Shown: positions 34,535 through 43,466, numbered from the stretch's first letter. The stretch is 64,000 bases of DNA from Nonomuraea endophytica (GCF_014203235.1 NZ_JACHIN010000002.1:737245-801244); one strand, 5' to 3'. The notes: generated from the letters alone by a model not told the origin. Translations and numbers: made by a program.

Positions 34535-36145
34535 TCAGCCCATACGGGTGGAGAAGATCAGATCCCAGGCGCGGCCCCTCGCATGGGCGACAGCGCCCAG
34601 CAACACCCCGCTGTCGCCCAGAGCGCTGGCCACGATCGTGGGCCGGAGGGGCCCCAGTTCGCTGATTCGGCGTTGGATCGCGTCGCCCAGCAGGTCGAGG
34701 TTGTGTCCTACGCCGCCGGAGAGCACGATCACCTCCGGGTCCAGGACGGCGGCCACCGCCACGAGCAACCCGCCGATCCGCCGGCCCTCCGCTGCCACGA
34801 CCGACAGCGCTGCCGGATCTCCCCGTTCGGCGGCGGCGAAGATCTCCTTGGCCGTTCCCAGGGACAGCCCGGCGGCCCGAGCCGCCCGTACCACTCCCGG
34901 CGCCGCGGCCACGGTCTCGGTTGCCCCGTGCTCCCGCACACTCGCGTCCCCCTGGTCCACGCCGACCGACTGCGCGACACCGGGGAAGGACTCTCGGGCC
35001 GCCTGAGCCGACACCCCGGCAACAGATCGGCCACCCGAAACCTCGGACGGCAGTTCCGGGGCGGGACGTGCGGCAGGCGCGGACTGGGTATCAGGGTCGG
35101 CCCAGCCGTCAAGACCGGGACGCGCCTCGGAACCCTGCCGGATGTCCGGGCTGGGCCGGATGTCCGGGCTGGGCTGAGTGTCGGAGCCCTGCGGGATGTC
35201 GGAGCCCTGCCTTGCCTTAGAGCCCTGCCCTGCCTTGGAGCCCTGCGTGGTGTCGGAGTCCTGCCGGGTGTCGGAGCCCTGCCGGGTGTCGGGGTTGGGT
35301 TGGGCGCTGGGGGCGGTTCGGGCTTCGGGGATTGGGGGGTTGGGGCTCGCGGACTCTGGGGTGGGGAGGTGCGGGGTGGGTGGTTCTGGGGTGGGGGCGG
35401 GGAGGTCGTCGGTGGCGGGGAGGTAGGAGACCTCGCCTGCCGCTCCCCTCGCGCCTACATACAGTTCGCCGTTGACGACTATGCCCATGCCCACGCCGGT
35501 GCCGATGGAGACCAGGGCGAAGTTGGACTTGCCCTGGCCCTCGCCGTACGCGTGTTCGCCGACGGCGGCGAGGTTGATGTCGTTCTCGATGACCAGGTCG
35601 ACGTCGAGGGCGGCGCGCAGGCGGTCGGCCAGGTCGGGGCCCGGGAGGTTGGGGGCGAAGTCCAGGCGGCCGGCGTTTTGGTCGTAGACGCCTGGGGAGC
35701 CTACGACGGCGCAGACTATCGCCGACCAGTCGAGTTCGGCTTCGTGGGCGGCCGCGCGGGCCAGGCGGGCGACGAGTTCGGCCAGTTCGGCCGAGGTGCG
35801 CGCGGTGTTGCGGCCGTCGGTACGGCCGGCGAAAGTACCCCGGAGATCGGCCACCGCCACCCGGATCCAGTCGCGGCCGATGTCGATGCCGGCGACGTGG
35901 GCCGAGGCGGCGTTCACGTCGTACAGGGAGGTTACGGGGCCGGGGCGGCCGGACACCTCGCCTACCAGGTGGACCAGTCCGTCTTCCTCCAGTCCTGCCA
36001 GGGCGGCGGAGACGGTGGGCTTGGACAGGCCGGTGACCTTGGCGAGGTCGGCTCTGGACGCGGGGCCCTCCCGGTGGAGTTGGTCCAGTAGGCGCCGCTC
36101 GTTCATGACCCGCAGCAACCGCGGGTTTCCCAGCTCGCTTCGCAC
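34535..36145 (-). CDS. ROK family transcriptional repressor with a low-complexity insertion
   Basis: A 536-residue protein. Residues 15-65 form a MarR-like winged helix (ASRADLAKVTGLSKPTVSAAL), and residues 83-245 the first half of the ROK sugar-kinase fold (AGIDIGRDWIRVAVAD; ENDINLAA; SIGTGVGMGIV). The second half (about 410-536) resumes with VVRAARAAGLSLGTAKEIFAAAERGDPAA. Between them, residues 246-405 are Pro/Ser/Asp/Gln-rich repeats such as QGSDTRQ, far longer than the normal loop. The GTG at 36145 follows AAGGGGAGG. It is divergent from the sugar-uptake genes and probably represses them (XylR-like). Confidence 0.85.
   Translation of the reverse strand: MRSELGNPRLLRVMNERRLLDQLHREGPASRADLAKVTGLSKPTVSAALAGLEEDGLVHLVGEVSGRPGPVTSLYDVNAASAHVAGIDIGRDWIRVAVADLRGTFAGRTDGRNTARTSAELAELVARLARAAAHEAELDWSAIVCAVVGSPGVYDQNAGRLDFAPNLPGPDLADRLRAALDVDLVIENDINLAAVGEHAYGEGQGKSNFALVSIGTGVGMGIVVNGELYVGARGAAGEVSYLPATDDLPAPTPEPPTPHLPTPESASPNPPIPEARTAPSAQPNPDTRQGSDTRQDSDTTQGSKAGQGSKARQGSDIPQGSDTQPSPDIRPSPDIRQGSEARPGLDGWADPDTQSAPAARPAPELPSEVSGGRSVAGVSAQAARESFPGVAQSVGVDQGDASVREHGATETVAAAPGVVRAARAAGLSLGTAKEIFAAAERGDPAALSVVAAEGRRIGGLLVAVAAVLDPEVIVLSGGVGHNLDLLGDAIQRRISELGPLRPTIVASALGDSGVLLGAVAHARGRAWDLIFSTRMG
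34931..35410 (-). repeat. Low-complexity coding repeats inside the ROK gene
   Basis: On the plus strand units like GTCGGAGCCCTGCC recur about every 21 bases between 35165 and 35310, with related GGATGTCCGGGCTGGGC units just before. The unit keeps the reading frame, so a periodic peptide QGSD-xR/T-Q results. Confidence 0.65.
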
Positions 36146-36673
36146 CGCGACCTCCCCTTCACGGCAGACTCTAGCCAACGCGCCGGATAGTAAATTACCT
36201 TTCTTACCAACCACCTTCCAATCATCCCGATCCACCCGGCACACCGCCCAAACTCCACCTCAAAACCCCAAAGCCCCCTCTCCAGGTGATCCCTAGAAGG
36301 AACGGTCCGCGGGGCCCCGAGACAGAAGGCCACCCCGGCAAGAGACAACCCCACGCAATAGGCAAACCCGGGCAAGGAAGGACAACGCGGGCAAGAGCGG
36401 CAGGCCAAGCAACGCAGGGGGCTCGAAACAACGCGGGTCCGGCACAGGAACCGGCCCGGCACAGGGGCGGGCCCAGCGTAGGAGGGCGGGCCCGGAAGAA
36501 CGTGGGTCCGGCACAGGAAGCGGGGCCGGCACAGGGGCAGGCCCGGCGTAGGAGGGCGGGCTCGGAAGAACGCGGGGTCCGCCACAGGAAGCGGGGCCGG
36601 TGAAGGAGGAAGGGCGGGTTGACAGGTAGGTGGAAACCGGGGGTCTGGCTGCACTCGAGAGGAACGATGTGCG
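36146..36673. other. Divergent intergenic region with 70-bp tandem repeat
   Basis: About 530 bases between the ROK repressor and the sugar-binding protein. The half near 36150-36300 is AT-richer and is where promoters and repressor sites are expected, but I cannot assign boxes. From 36431 to 36618 lies a tandem repeat. No gene is supported. Confidence 0.6.
36431..36618 (+). repeat. Tandem repeat, about 70 bp x 2.7
   Basis: Units start ACGCGGGTCCGGCACAGGAA at 36431, 36500 and 36570 with small changes, and each continues through a GGCGTAGGAGGGCGGGC block. The third is cut short before the binding-protein gene. Confidence 0.75.
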
Positions 36674-37774
36674 ATGCACCGAGGAGTGATGGTCCCCGTC
36701 GCAGCCGCGATGCTGCTGCTGGCGGGTTGTGGCAGCGGCGGCGCCGGTACGACGGCGAGCGCCCAACCTTCCCAAGCGGAACAATCAGGACAGGCCAAGA
36801 AGATCGCCCTGTTCCTGCCCGAATCCAAGACGACCAGGTACGAGGCCTTCGACCGGCCCCTGTTCGAGGCCAAGGTCAAGGCGCTCTGCGCGACCTGCGA
36901 GATCCTCTACAGCAACGCCGACCAGGACGCCGCAAAGCAGCAACAGCAGGTCGAGGCGGCCATCACCCAGGGCGCGAACGTTCTGGTCCTGGACGCGGTG
37001 GACGCCGCGGCCGTGGCGCCGCTGGTACATCAGGCCAAGCAGAAGCAGATCCCGGTCATCGCCTATGACCGGCTGATCTCGGGGATCGACTACGCGTACT
37101 ACGTGTCGTTCAACAACGTGCGGGTGGGCGAGATGCAGGGGCAGGCGCTGCTGGACGCGCTCAACGCCAACGGCACGGCGGCGAAGGGCGAGATCGTGAT
37201 GATCCACGGCTCCCCCACGGACCCGAGCTCGGCCGACTACAAGAAGGGCGCCAAGAGCGTTCTGGACGGCAAGGTGAAGGTGGGCAGGGAGTTCGACACG
37301 CCGGACTGGAGCCCGGACAAGGCGCAGCAGCAGATGGAGCAGGCGATCACGGCGCTGGGCCGGGACAAGATCGTGGGTGTGCTGAGCGCCAACGACGGCA
37401 TGGCGGGCGGCGCGATCGCGGCGATGAGGCGGGCGGGGTACGCGACGCTGCCGCCGATCACCGGCCAGGACGCCGAACTCGCCGCGATCCAGCGCATTCT
37501 CACCGGCGAACAGCACATGACCATTTATCTGAACATCAGGGCCGAGGCGGAGAAGTCCGCCGAGCTGGCCGTCGCCCTGGCCAACGGCGAGACCCCGCAG
37601 GCCCCGGCCAAGGTCAACAACGGCACCGCCGACATCCCGGCCTTCCTCCTCGACCCCATCCCGGTCACCGCCGACAAGGTCAAGGACACGATCGTGCAGG
37701 ACAAGTTCTACACGGTCGAGCAGATCTGCACCGCCGAGGTCAAGGCGGCCTGCGCGAAGAACGGCATCCAGTAG
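36674..37774 (+). CDS. Sugar ABC transporter substrate-binding lipoprotein (XylF-like)
   Basis: A 366-residue type 1 periplasmic-binding protein. The lipobox LLLAGC puts the lipidated cysteine at residue 19. The body matches the D-xylose/ribose group (KIALFLPESKTTRYEAFDRPLFEAKV, then DQDAAKQQQQVEAAI and VIAYDRLISGIDYAYYVSFNN). The ATG at 36674 is preceded by GAGGA ten bases away. It begins a four-gene operon in which the ATPase ATG follows its stop codon immediately. D-xylose or a similar pentose is the likely substrate. Confidence 0.9.
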   Translation: MHRGVMVPVAAAMLLLAGCGSGGAGTTASAQPSQAEQSGQAKKIALFLPESKTTRYEAFDRPLFEAKVKALCATCEILYSNADQDAAKQQQQVEAAITQGANVLVLDAVDAAAVAPLVHQAKQKQIPVIAYDRLISGIDYAYYVSFNNVRVGEMQGQALLDALNANGTAAKGEIVMIHGSPTDPSSADYKKGAKSVLDGKVKVGREFDTPDWSPDKAQQQMEQAITALGRDKIVGVLSANDGMAGGAIAAMRRAGYATLPPITGQDAELAAIQRILTGEQHMTIYLNIRAEAEKSAELAVALANGETPQAPAKVNNGTADIPAFLLDPIPVTADKVKDTIVQDKFYTVEQICTAEVKAACAKNGIQ

Positions 37775-38485
37775 ATGATCTCCGCATCGGGGATCACCAA
37801 GCGGTACGGCGCGGTCCAGGCCCTCGACGGAGCGAGCCTGGACCTGCGTCCCGGCGAGGTGGTCGCGCTCATGGGCGACAACGGCGCGGGCAAGTCCACC
37901 CTGGTCAAGGCCATCTCGGGGGTGGTCATCCCGGACGCGGGCACGATCGCCGTGGACGGCGCGCCGGTCAGGATCGGCGGCCCGCGCGACGCCCAGGCCC
38001 TCGGCATCGCCACCGTCTACCAGGACCTCGCCCTGTGCGAGAACCTCGACGTCGTCGGCAACCTCTTCCTCGGCGCCGAGGACCGGTTCCTGCGCCACAT
38101 CCGGATGGAGCGCGCCACCCGCGACCTGCTCGGCCAGCTCGACGTGCGCATCCGCGACATCCGGGTGCCGGTCGCGATGCTCTCCGGCGGCCAGCGGCAG
38201 TCGGTGGCCATCGCGCGGGCGCTGCTCGGCTCGCCGCGCCTGGTCATCCTGGACGAGCCGACCGCCGCGCTCGGCGTGGAGCAGACCGCGCAGGTGCTCG
38301 CGCTCATCGGACGGCTGCGCGAGCGCGGGCTCGCGGTGCTGGTCGTCTCCCACAACCTGGCCGACGTGCGCGCGGTGAGCGACCGGGTGGCCGTCCTGCG
38401 CCTGGGCCGCAACGCGGGAGTCTTCGGTACGGCTACCGCCGCCCAGGAAGAGATCGTCGCCGCCATCACAGGAGCGGGAGCATGA
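37775..38485 (+). CDS. Sugar ABC transporter ATP-binding protein (single-domain)
   Basis: A 236-residue ATPase with Walker A GDNGAGKST near residue 35, signature LSGGQRQ near 135, and Walker B LVILDEPTAAL. It has one nucleotide-binding domain, whereas the enterobacterial XylG/RbsA have two fused; the half-size form is common in actinomycetes and would act as a homodimer. It directly abuts the binding-protein gene and overlaps the permease by ATGA. Confidence 0.93.
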   Translation: MISASGITKRYGAVQALDGASLDLRPGEVVALMGDNGAGKSTLVKAISGVVIPDAGTIAVDGAPVRIGGPRDAQALGIATVYQDLALCENLDVVGNLFLGAEDRFLRHIRMERATRDLLGQLDVRIRDIRVPVAMLSGGQRQSVAIARALLGSPRLVILDEPTAALGVEQTAQVLALIGRLRERGLAVLVVSHNLADVRAVSDRVAVLRLGRNAGVFGTATAAQEEIVAAITGAGA

Positions 38486-39657
38486 ACCCGGACACGACGC
38501 TGCGCACGCCGTACCCGATGAAGGTGTTGAAGCGGGGCGACATCGGCGCGTGGCCGGTCGTCGGCGCGCTCGTCGCGATCGCGATCATCTTCAGCACGCT
38601 CAACGACCGGTTCCTGTCCGCGCAGAACCTCACCACGCTGGCCCTGCAGATGGCGGCGACCGGCACGATCGCGCTCGGCATCATCATGGTGCTGCTGCTG
38701 GGCGAGATCGACCTGTCGGCCGGATCGGTCAGCGGGCTGTGCGCGACGGTCATGACGATCGTCAACGTGAAGCAGGGCTGGCATCCGCTGGCCTCGATCG
38801 GGCTCGCGCTGGCGGCGGGGGCGGCGATCGGGCTGCTGCACGGGTTCATGCTGACCCGGCTGCGGATGCCGTCGTTCGTGGTCACGCTGGCCGGGCTGAT
38901 GGGCTGGCAGGGGTTGCTGCTCTACCTGCTGCGCGAGGGCGGCACGATCAACCTGCCGTTCACCGGCTTCATCTCCAAGCTGAGCGACACCTGGCTGCCG
39001 GGCTGGCTGTCGTGGCTGGTGGTGGCGGGGCTGGTGCTCGGCTCCGGCGGCGTGAGCCTGCTGAACCGGGTCCACCGGTCGCGGGCCGGGCTGCCCGTCA
39101 CGCCGGTGTGGTGGCTGGGGGCGCGCTCGGCGGGGCTGGCGGTGCTGCTCGGCGCGGGCGTGCTGATCATGTCGGCCGACCGCGGCGTGCCGCTGCTGCT
39201 GGTCATCTTCGCCACGCTGGTGGTGGGGTTCGACCTCCTGCTGCGGCACACCGCCTTCGGCCGGCACGTCTACGCGGTCGGCGGCAACGCCGAGGCGGCC
39301 AGGCGCGCGGGCATCAACGTGACCAGGATCCGGATCCTGGCGTTCATGCTGGGCTCGACGCTCGCCGCGGCCGGCGGGATCCTGGCGGCCAGCCGCCTGT
39401 CCGCGGTCAACCAGCAGTCGGGCGGCAGCGACGTCCTGCTCATGGCGATCGCCGCTGCGGTCATCGGCGGCACCTCGCTGTTCGGCGGGCGCGGCCGCGC
39501 CTACGCCGCGCTGCTCGGGGTGCTGGTCATCCAGTCGATCACCAGCGGTATGTTCCTGCTCAGCGTGGACTCGTCGGTCCGCCTCATGGTCACGGCCGCG
39601 GTGCTCGCACTCGCCGTCGCCATCGACTCCCTCGCCAGAAAGGGTCCTATCAGGTGA
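38482..39657 (+). CDS. Sugar ABC transporter permease (XylH-like)
   Basis: A 391-residue permease with about ten membrane segments and the BPD_transp_2 pattern (GEIDLSAGSVSGL near residue 75; GGNAEAARRAGINV, the ATPase-contact loop, near 275; AAVIGGTSLFGG near 330). The ATG at 38482 lies in the ATGA shared with the ATPase gene, and its stop overlaps the ROK-kinase start. Long XylH-type spacing around residues 170-220 favours a pentose over a ribose porter, which is a weak inference. Confidence 0.93.
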   Translation: MNPDTTLRTPYPMKVLKRGDIGAWPVVGALVAIAIIFSTLNDRFLSAQNLTTLALQMAATGTIALGIIMVLLLGEIDLSAGSVSGLCATVMTIVNVKQGWHPLASIGLALAAGAAIGLLHGFMLTRLRMPSFVVTLAGLMGWQGLLLYLLREGGTINLPFTGFISKLSDTWLPGWLSWLVVAGLVLGSGGVSLLNRVHRSRAGLPVTPVWWLGARSAGLAVLLGAGVLIMSADRGVPLLLVIFATLVVGFDLLLRHTAFGRHVYAVGGNAEAARRAGINVTRIRILAFMLGSTLAAAGGILAASRLSAVNQQSGGSDVLLMAIAAAVIGGTSLFGGRGRAYAALLGVLVIQSITSGMFLLSVDSSVRLMVTAAVLALAVAIDSLARKGPIR

Positions 39658-40526
39658 GCCAGGTGCTGGGCATCGACGTCGGCGGCACGAAGATCGCGGT
39701 GGGGGTCTCCGGCGCCGACGGGCCCGAGGTCACCGCGCGCGAACGCCTGGACACCGGCCCCGACGCGCTCGCGCGGGCGCTCGCCGCCGCCCGCCGCCTC
39801 GACCGGCATCCGGCCGCGGTCGGCTTCTCGACCACGGGGGTGATCCGCGACGGCGTGGTACGGCTGTCGCCGAACGTCCCCGGCTGGGACGGCCTGGAGC
39901 TGCCCAGGCTGCTGGCCGAGGAGTTCGGCGACATCCCCGTGGCCATCGACAACGACGTGAACGCCGCGGCCGCCGCCGAACTGCGCTGGGGCGCGCTGCG
40001 CGGCGTCTCCACCGGCCTCTACCTGAACCTCGGCACCGGCCTGGCCGCGGCCCTGATCGTCGGCGGGACCGTGGTGCCGGGGGCGCACGGCGCGGCGGGC
40101 GAGATCGGCTACCTGCAGGTGGAGCCGGGTGAACCGGCGTTCGCCGACGGCCATGTGCCGCTGGAGGAGCGGGTGTCGGGCAGCGGCCTGGCCAGGCGTG
40201 CCTCGGCCCTGCTGGGCCGTCCGGTCACCACCGCCCATCTCCTCACCCACTACTCCCAGGCCGAGGGTCCTGACGAGGTGGTGCGGGATCTGGTGACACA
40301 GGCGTTGCGGCTGCTGGCGGTCAGCGTGGCCAACCTGTGCGTGATGGTCGATCCCGAACGCCTCGTGGTGGGCGGCGGGATGATGGGGGCGGCCGACGTG
40401 ATCATGCCGGGGTTGCTGGCCGAGGTGCGGCGGGCCGTACCCTTCCCGCCGGAGGTACGGCAGGCGCGCTTCAGCGACGACGCACCGTTGCTGGGAGCCC
40501 TCGCACTGGCCCATGCCGCGATCTAG
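39654..40526 (+). CDS. ROK family sugar kinase
   Basis: A 290-residue kinase: phosphate loop LGIDVGGTKIAVG at the start, the catalytic Asp in AIDNDVNAAAAAEL, and GAAGEIGYL. The cysteine-rich zinc motif (CxCGxxGC) of many ROK glucokinases is absent, replaced by a PGEPAFADGHVPLEE loop. It has no DNA-binding domain, unlike the ROK repressor at 34535. It overlaps the permease by GTGA, so it probably phosphorylates the imported sugar. Confidence 0.9.
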   Translation: MSQVLGIDVGGTKIAVGVSGADGPEVTARERLDTGPDALARALAAARRLDRHPAAVGFSTTGVIRDGVVRLSPNVPGWDGLELPRLLAEEFGDIPVAIDNDVNAAAAAELRWGALRGVSTGLYLNLGTGLAAALIVGGTVVPGAHGAAGEIGYLQVEPGEPAFADGHVPLEERVSGSGLARRASALLGRPVTTAHLLTHYSQAEGPDEVVRDLVTQALRLLAVSVANLCVMVDPERLVVGGGMMGAADVIMPGLLAEVRRAVPFPPEVRQARFSDDAPLLGALALAHAAI

Positions 40527-40529
40527 CCT
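40524..40529 (+). promoter_or_regulatory. Putative -10 box, near-leaderless
   Basis: TAGCCT lies seven bases before the ATG at 40537 and overlaps the stop of the ROK kinase, so the methyltransferase may have its own start site. Confidence 0.35.
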
Positions 40530-40536
40530 GGCGGGC

Positions 40537-41349
40537 ATGGCGACGAAGGTACGGCTCAGTGGCGAGCGAGCCACGCTGCTGGCGACGTTGTGGGGGCGGG
40601 CCCTGGATGCCAGGTCGTCCGCCTCGATCCTCCGCGACACGATGGCGATCCAGGTCGTGGAGCAGATCGACTTCGACTTCCGCCGCACGGGGCTGCGGCC
40701 CGGCGAGGAGTACACGGTCGCGCTGCGGGCGCGGCAGATCGACGTGTGGGCCAAGGAATGGCTGGCCACGCATCCGGAGGCGACCGTTCTCCACCTGGGC
40801 TGCGGCCTCGACAGCCGCGCGTGGCGGCTGGATCCGGGGCCGGGCGTGCGGTGGTTCGACGTGGACTATCCGGACGTGATCGAGTTGCGGGAGAAGCTCT
40901 ACCCGCCGCGCGAGCACTACACGGCGATCGGCTCGTCGGTGACCGACCTGGCCTGGCTGGAGCAGGTGCCCGCCGACCGGCCGGTGCTGGTCGTCGCCGA
41001 GGGTCTCGTCTACTACCTGCGCGAGGACGAGGGGCGCGCGCTCCTCCACACGATCGTGGAACGCTTCCCGCTCGGCCAGTTCATCTTCGAGACGCTCAGC
41101 CGCCGGGGCATGAAGCTGCAGAAGATGAACAAGGCCATGCAGACCGCGGGCGCCAAGGTCTACTGGGGCATCGACTCCGTGGCCGAACTGGAGTCGATCC
41201 ATCCCAGGCTGCGGTGCGTGACCGTGATGAGCGCCCTCGACCTCGACGGATACGCCGCGCTCGGCTTCAAGTACCGCCTGCTGGTGGGCCTCGGGAGGCT
41301 GATTCCCACCCTCAGGAAAATGGCGACGTTCTACCGCCTGAGCTTCTAG
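40537..41349 (+). CDS. Class I SAM-dependent methyltransferase, Tcmp/LCM type
   Basis: A 270-residue protein like the leucine carboxyl methyltransferase/TcmP group: VLHLGCGLDSRAWRL binds SAM near residue 90, WFDVDYPDVIELREKL follows, and LVVAEGLVYYL holds the conserved Glu. Many such genes belong to polyketide pathways, but no such genes are near. The start MATKVRLSG is chosen over an in-frame ATG at 40513, which lies inside the kinase gene. Its last four bases overlap the small antisense ORF at 41346. Confidence 0.9.
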   Translation: MATKVRLSGERATLLATLWGRALDARSSASILRDTMAIQVVEQIDFDFRRTGLRPGEEYTVALRARQIDVWAKEWLATHPEATVLHLGCGLDSRAWRLDPGPGVRWFDVDYPDVIELREKLYPPREHYTAIGSSVTDLAWLEQVPADRPVLVVAEGLVYYLREDEGRALLHTIVERFPLGQFIFETLSRRGMKLQKMNKAMQTAGAKVYWGIDSVAELESIHPRLRCVTVMSALDLDGYAALGFKYRLLVGLGRLIPTLRKMATFYRLSF

Positions 41350-41456
41350 CGGGAGGGGGCGCCGCCGTTGTCGCGCCGGTCCAGGGCGAACTGGACGGCT
41401 TCGGCCGCCTCTTCCTCGTGCTCGTCGGCGTGGTTCCAGGGATACATCTCGTACAT
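41346..41456 (-). CDS. Small protein of 36 residues
   Basis: A short frame, MYEMYPWNHADEH near the start and ending FALDRRDNGGAPSR, with nearly every third base G or C, as in the real genes here. The aromatic/Pro start, acidic middle and basic ALDRR near the end recall tiny actinobacterial proteins I have seen beside serA. There is no convincing ribosome-binding site. Function unknown. It is antisense to, and barely overlaps, the methyltransferase. Confidence 0.55.
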   Translation of the reverse strand: MYEMYPWNHADEHEEEAAEAVQFALDRRDNGGAPSR

Positions 41457-41780
41457 GATGCGACTCGTCTCATATCGCGGGCGTACTTCAAGAAGGAGGC
41501 CGGACCCCGGTCACGGGTCGGACCGGGCCTGGTCCAACCGATCCGGGTCACGGATCCGGTGGAAAGAGGGACTTAACGGCCGACGCAACGCCACACACCG
41601 CGGCGAGTGGTCGACCTGCCCTAGCAGGCCCATCGGGGGCGGGCAGGTAACGAATACGAGAACCTGGCGCACTACCGCCAGCGTACCTCGGGATCTCGTT
41701 GGATGTCCTAGCATCTCGCATGCTGAGACAAGAAAGCGGCCGTCGTGGAATGTTCCACGGCGGCCGCCTTGCTGAAGCGG
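41457..41780. other. Intergenic region before serA end
   Basis: About 320 bases with no gene on either strand. It contains the serA terminator at 41734-41770 and the probable promoter of the small ORF, which I cannot locate. Confidence 0.5.
41734..41770. terminator. serA terminator
   Basis: GCGGCCGTCGTGGAA and TTCCACGGCGGCCGC form a stem of about 15 bp with a very small loop, flanked by AA and CTT, eleven bases after the serA stop. Confidence 0.8.
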
Positions 41781-43370
41781 TTAGTCTTCGAGGTCCACCG
41801 AGCGGCCGCTGTCGGCGCCGATCTCGGCGACGATCTGGTCCACGACGTCGGCCGGGATGGCCGAGTCGACGGTCAGCGCGATGAGCGCCTTGCCGCCCTT
41901 GGTGTCGCGGGCCACCTGCATCGAGGCGATGTTGATGCCCTGCTCGCCGAGCAGGCGGCCGACCACGCCGACGATGCCGGGGCGGTCGGTGTAGGTGAAG
42001 AACGACAGGTGCGCGGTCGGCTCGATCTCCATCTCGTAGCCGTTGACCTCGACGATCTTCGTGACCTGGCGGGGGCCGGAGAGCGTACCGGACACCGAGA
42101 CCTGGCGGCCGTCCGCCAGGACGCCGCGGACGGTGACGACGTTGCGCCAGTCGGGGCTGTCGGAGCTGGTGACCAGCTCGACGTGGATGCCGCGGTCCTT
42201 GGCCAGGAGCGGCGCGTTGACGTAGGTGACCTGCTCCTCGATGACGTCGGCGAAGACGCCCTTGAGCGCGGCCAGCTCGACCACGCGCACGTCCTGGGAG
42301 GCGATCTCGCCGCGCACCTCGATGTCGAGCTTGGTGGCGACCTCGCCGGCCAGCGCGGTGAAGACGCGGCCCAGCTTCTCGGCCAGCGGCAGGCCCGGCT
42401 TGACGTCCTCGGCGACCGCGCCGCCCTGGACGTTGACCGCGTCCGGCACGAACTCGCCGGCCAGCGCCAGCTTCACGCTCCGCGCGACCTGGGTGCCGGC
42501 CTTCTCCTGGGCCTCGTGCGTGGAGGCGCCGAGGTGCGGGGTGGCGACGACCTGGTCGAGCTCGAACAGCGGGCTGTCGACGCAGGGCTCCTTCGCGAAC
42601 ACGTCGAGGCCGGCGCCGGCGACCCGGCCCTCCTTGATCGCGGCGTAGAGCGCGCCCTCGTCCACGATGCCGCCGCGGGCGACGTTGATGATGCGTACGC
42701 TCGGCTTGACCTCGTGCAGCTCCTTGTCGCCGATGAGACCGAGGGTCTCCTTCGACTTGGGCAGGTGCACGGTGATGAAGTCGGCCTGCTTGATGGCCTC
42801 CTCCAGGCTGACCAGCCGCACGCCCATCTGCGCGGCGCGGGCCGGCGGCAGGTAGGGGTCGTAGGCGATCAGCTCGACGCCGAACGGCTGCAGCCGCTGG
42901 GCCACGAGCTGGCCGATCTTGCCCAGTCCGAGGATGGCCACGACCTTCTCGTCCAGCTCGACACCGGTGTACTTGGACCGCTTCCACTCGCCGTTCTTCA
43001 GCGCCGAGTGAGCCTGGGCGGTGTTGCGGGCGGAGGCAAGGATGAGCGCGATCGTCTGCTCGGCGGCGCTGGTGATGTTGGAGGTCGGCGCGTTGACGAC
43101 CATGACACCGGCCTTGGTCGCAGCATCGACGTCAACGTTGTCGAGGCCGACACCGGCGCGGGCGACCACGCGCAGCTTCGGCGCCGCGGCGATGGCCTCG
43201 GCGTCCACCTGGGTGGCGGACCTCACGATGATCGCGTCCACATCGGCGATGGCGGGCAGAAGCTGGGAGCGGTCGGCGCCGTCGGTGTGACGGACCTCGA
43301 AGTCCGCGGCGAGCACGGCGAGGCCTGCCTCGGACAGCTCCTCGGCGACCAGGACGACGGGCTTGTTCAC
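41781..43370 (-). CDS. serA: D-3-phosphoglycerate dehydrogenase
   Basis: First step of serine synthesis. 529 residues, the long actinobacterial type: NAD fold with ILGLGKIGQLVAQRL near residue 145, catalytic loop RGGIVDEGALY, and the catalytic His in ATPHLGASTHEAQ; an intervening domain near 310-450 and an ACT domain at the end (YTDRPGIVGVVGRLLGEQGINIASMQV) that senses serine. The start is a GTG at 43370 with AAGGATC upstream. A 14-bp palindrome lies 83 bases before the start. Confidence 0.97.
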   Translation of the reverse strand: MNKPVVLVAEELSEAGLAVLAADFEVRHTDGADRSQLLPAIADVDAIIVRSATQVDAEAIAAAPKLRVVARAGVGLDNVDVDAATKAGVMVVNAPTSNITSAAEQTIALILASARNTAQAHSALKNGEWKRSKYTGVELDEKVVAILGLGKIGQLVAQRLQPFGVELIAYDPYLPPARAAQMGVRLVSLEEAIKQADFITVHLPKSKETLGLIGDKELHEVKPSVRIINVARGGIVDEGALYAAIKEGRVAGAGLDVFAKEPCVDSPLFELDQVVATPHLGASTHEAQEKAGTQVARSVKLALAGEFVPDAVNVQGGAVAEDVKPGLPLAEKLGRVFTALAGEVATKLDIEVRGEIASQDVRVVELAALKGVFADVIEEQVTYVNAPLLAKDRGIHVELVTSSDSPDWRNVVTVRGVLADGRQVSVSGTLSGPRQVTKIVEVNGYEMEIEPTAHLSFFTYTDRPGIVGVVGRLLGEQGINIASMQVARDTKGGKALIALTVDSAIPADVVDQIVAEIGADSGRSVDLED

Positions 43371-43452
43371 AGTGGATCCTTAGGGCATGCGGCGGGCTGT
43401 GGAGGGGCACTGCGGTGGGCCCCTCGGGATCCCTCAGAGTGTATCCGCGCTT

Positions 43453-43466
43453 GTGAACGCGTTCAC
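43453..43466. promoter_or_regulatory. Palindrome upstream of serA
   Basis: GTGAACGCGTTCAC is a perfect 14-bp palindrome with a central CG, the form of LacI-type operators. It lies 83 bases before the serA start in a gap of 264 bases shared with the SseB-like gene. Confidence 0.45.

Noticed and set aside
36103..36879. A 258-codon minus-strand frame in the sugar locus
   Set aside because: Overlaps both the repressor start and the binding protein; its Pro/Arg-rich content reflects the tandem repeat.
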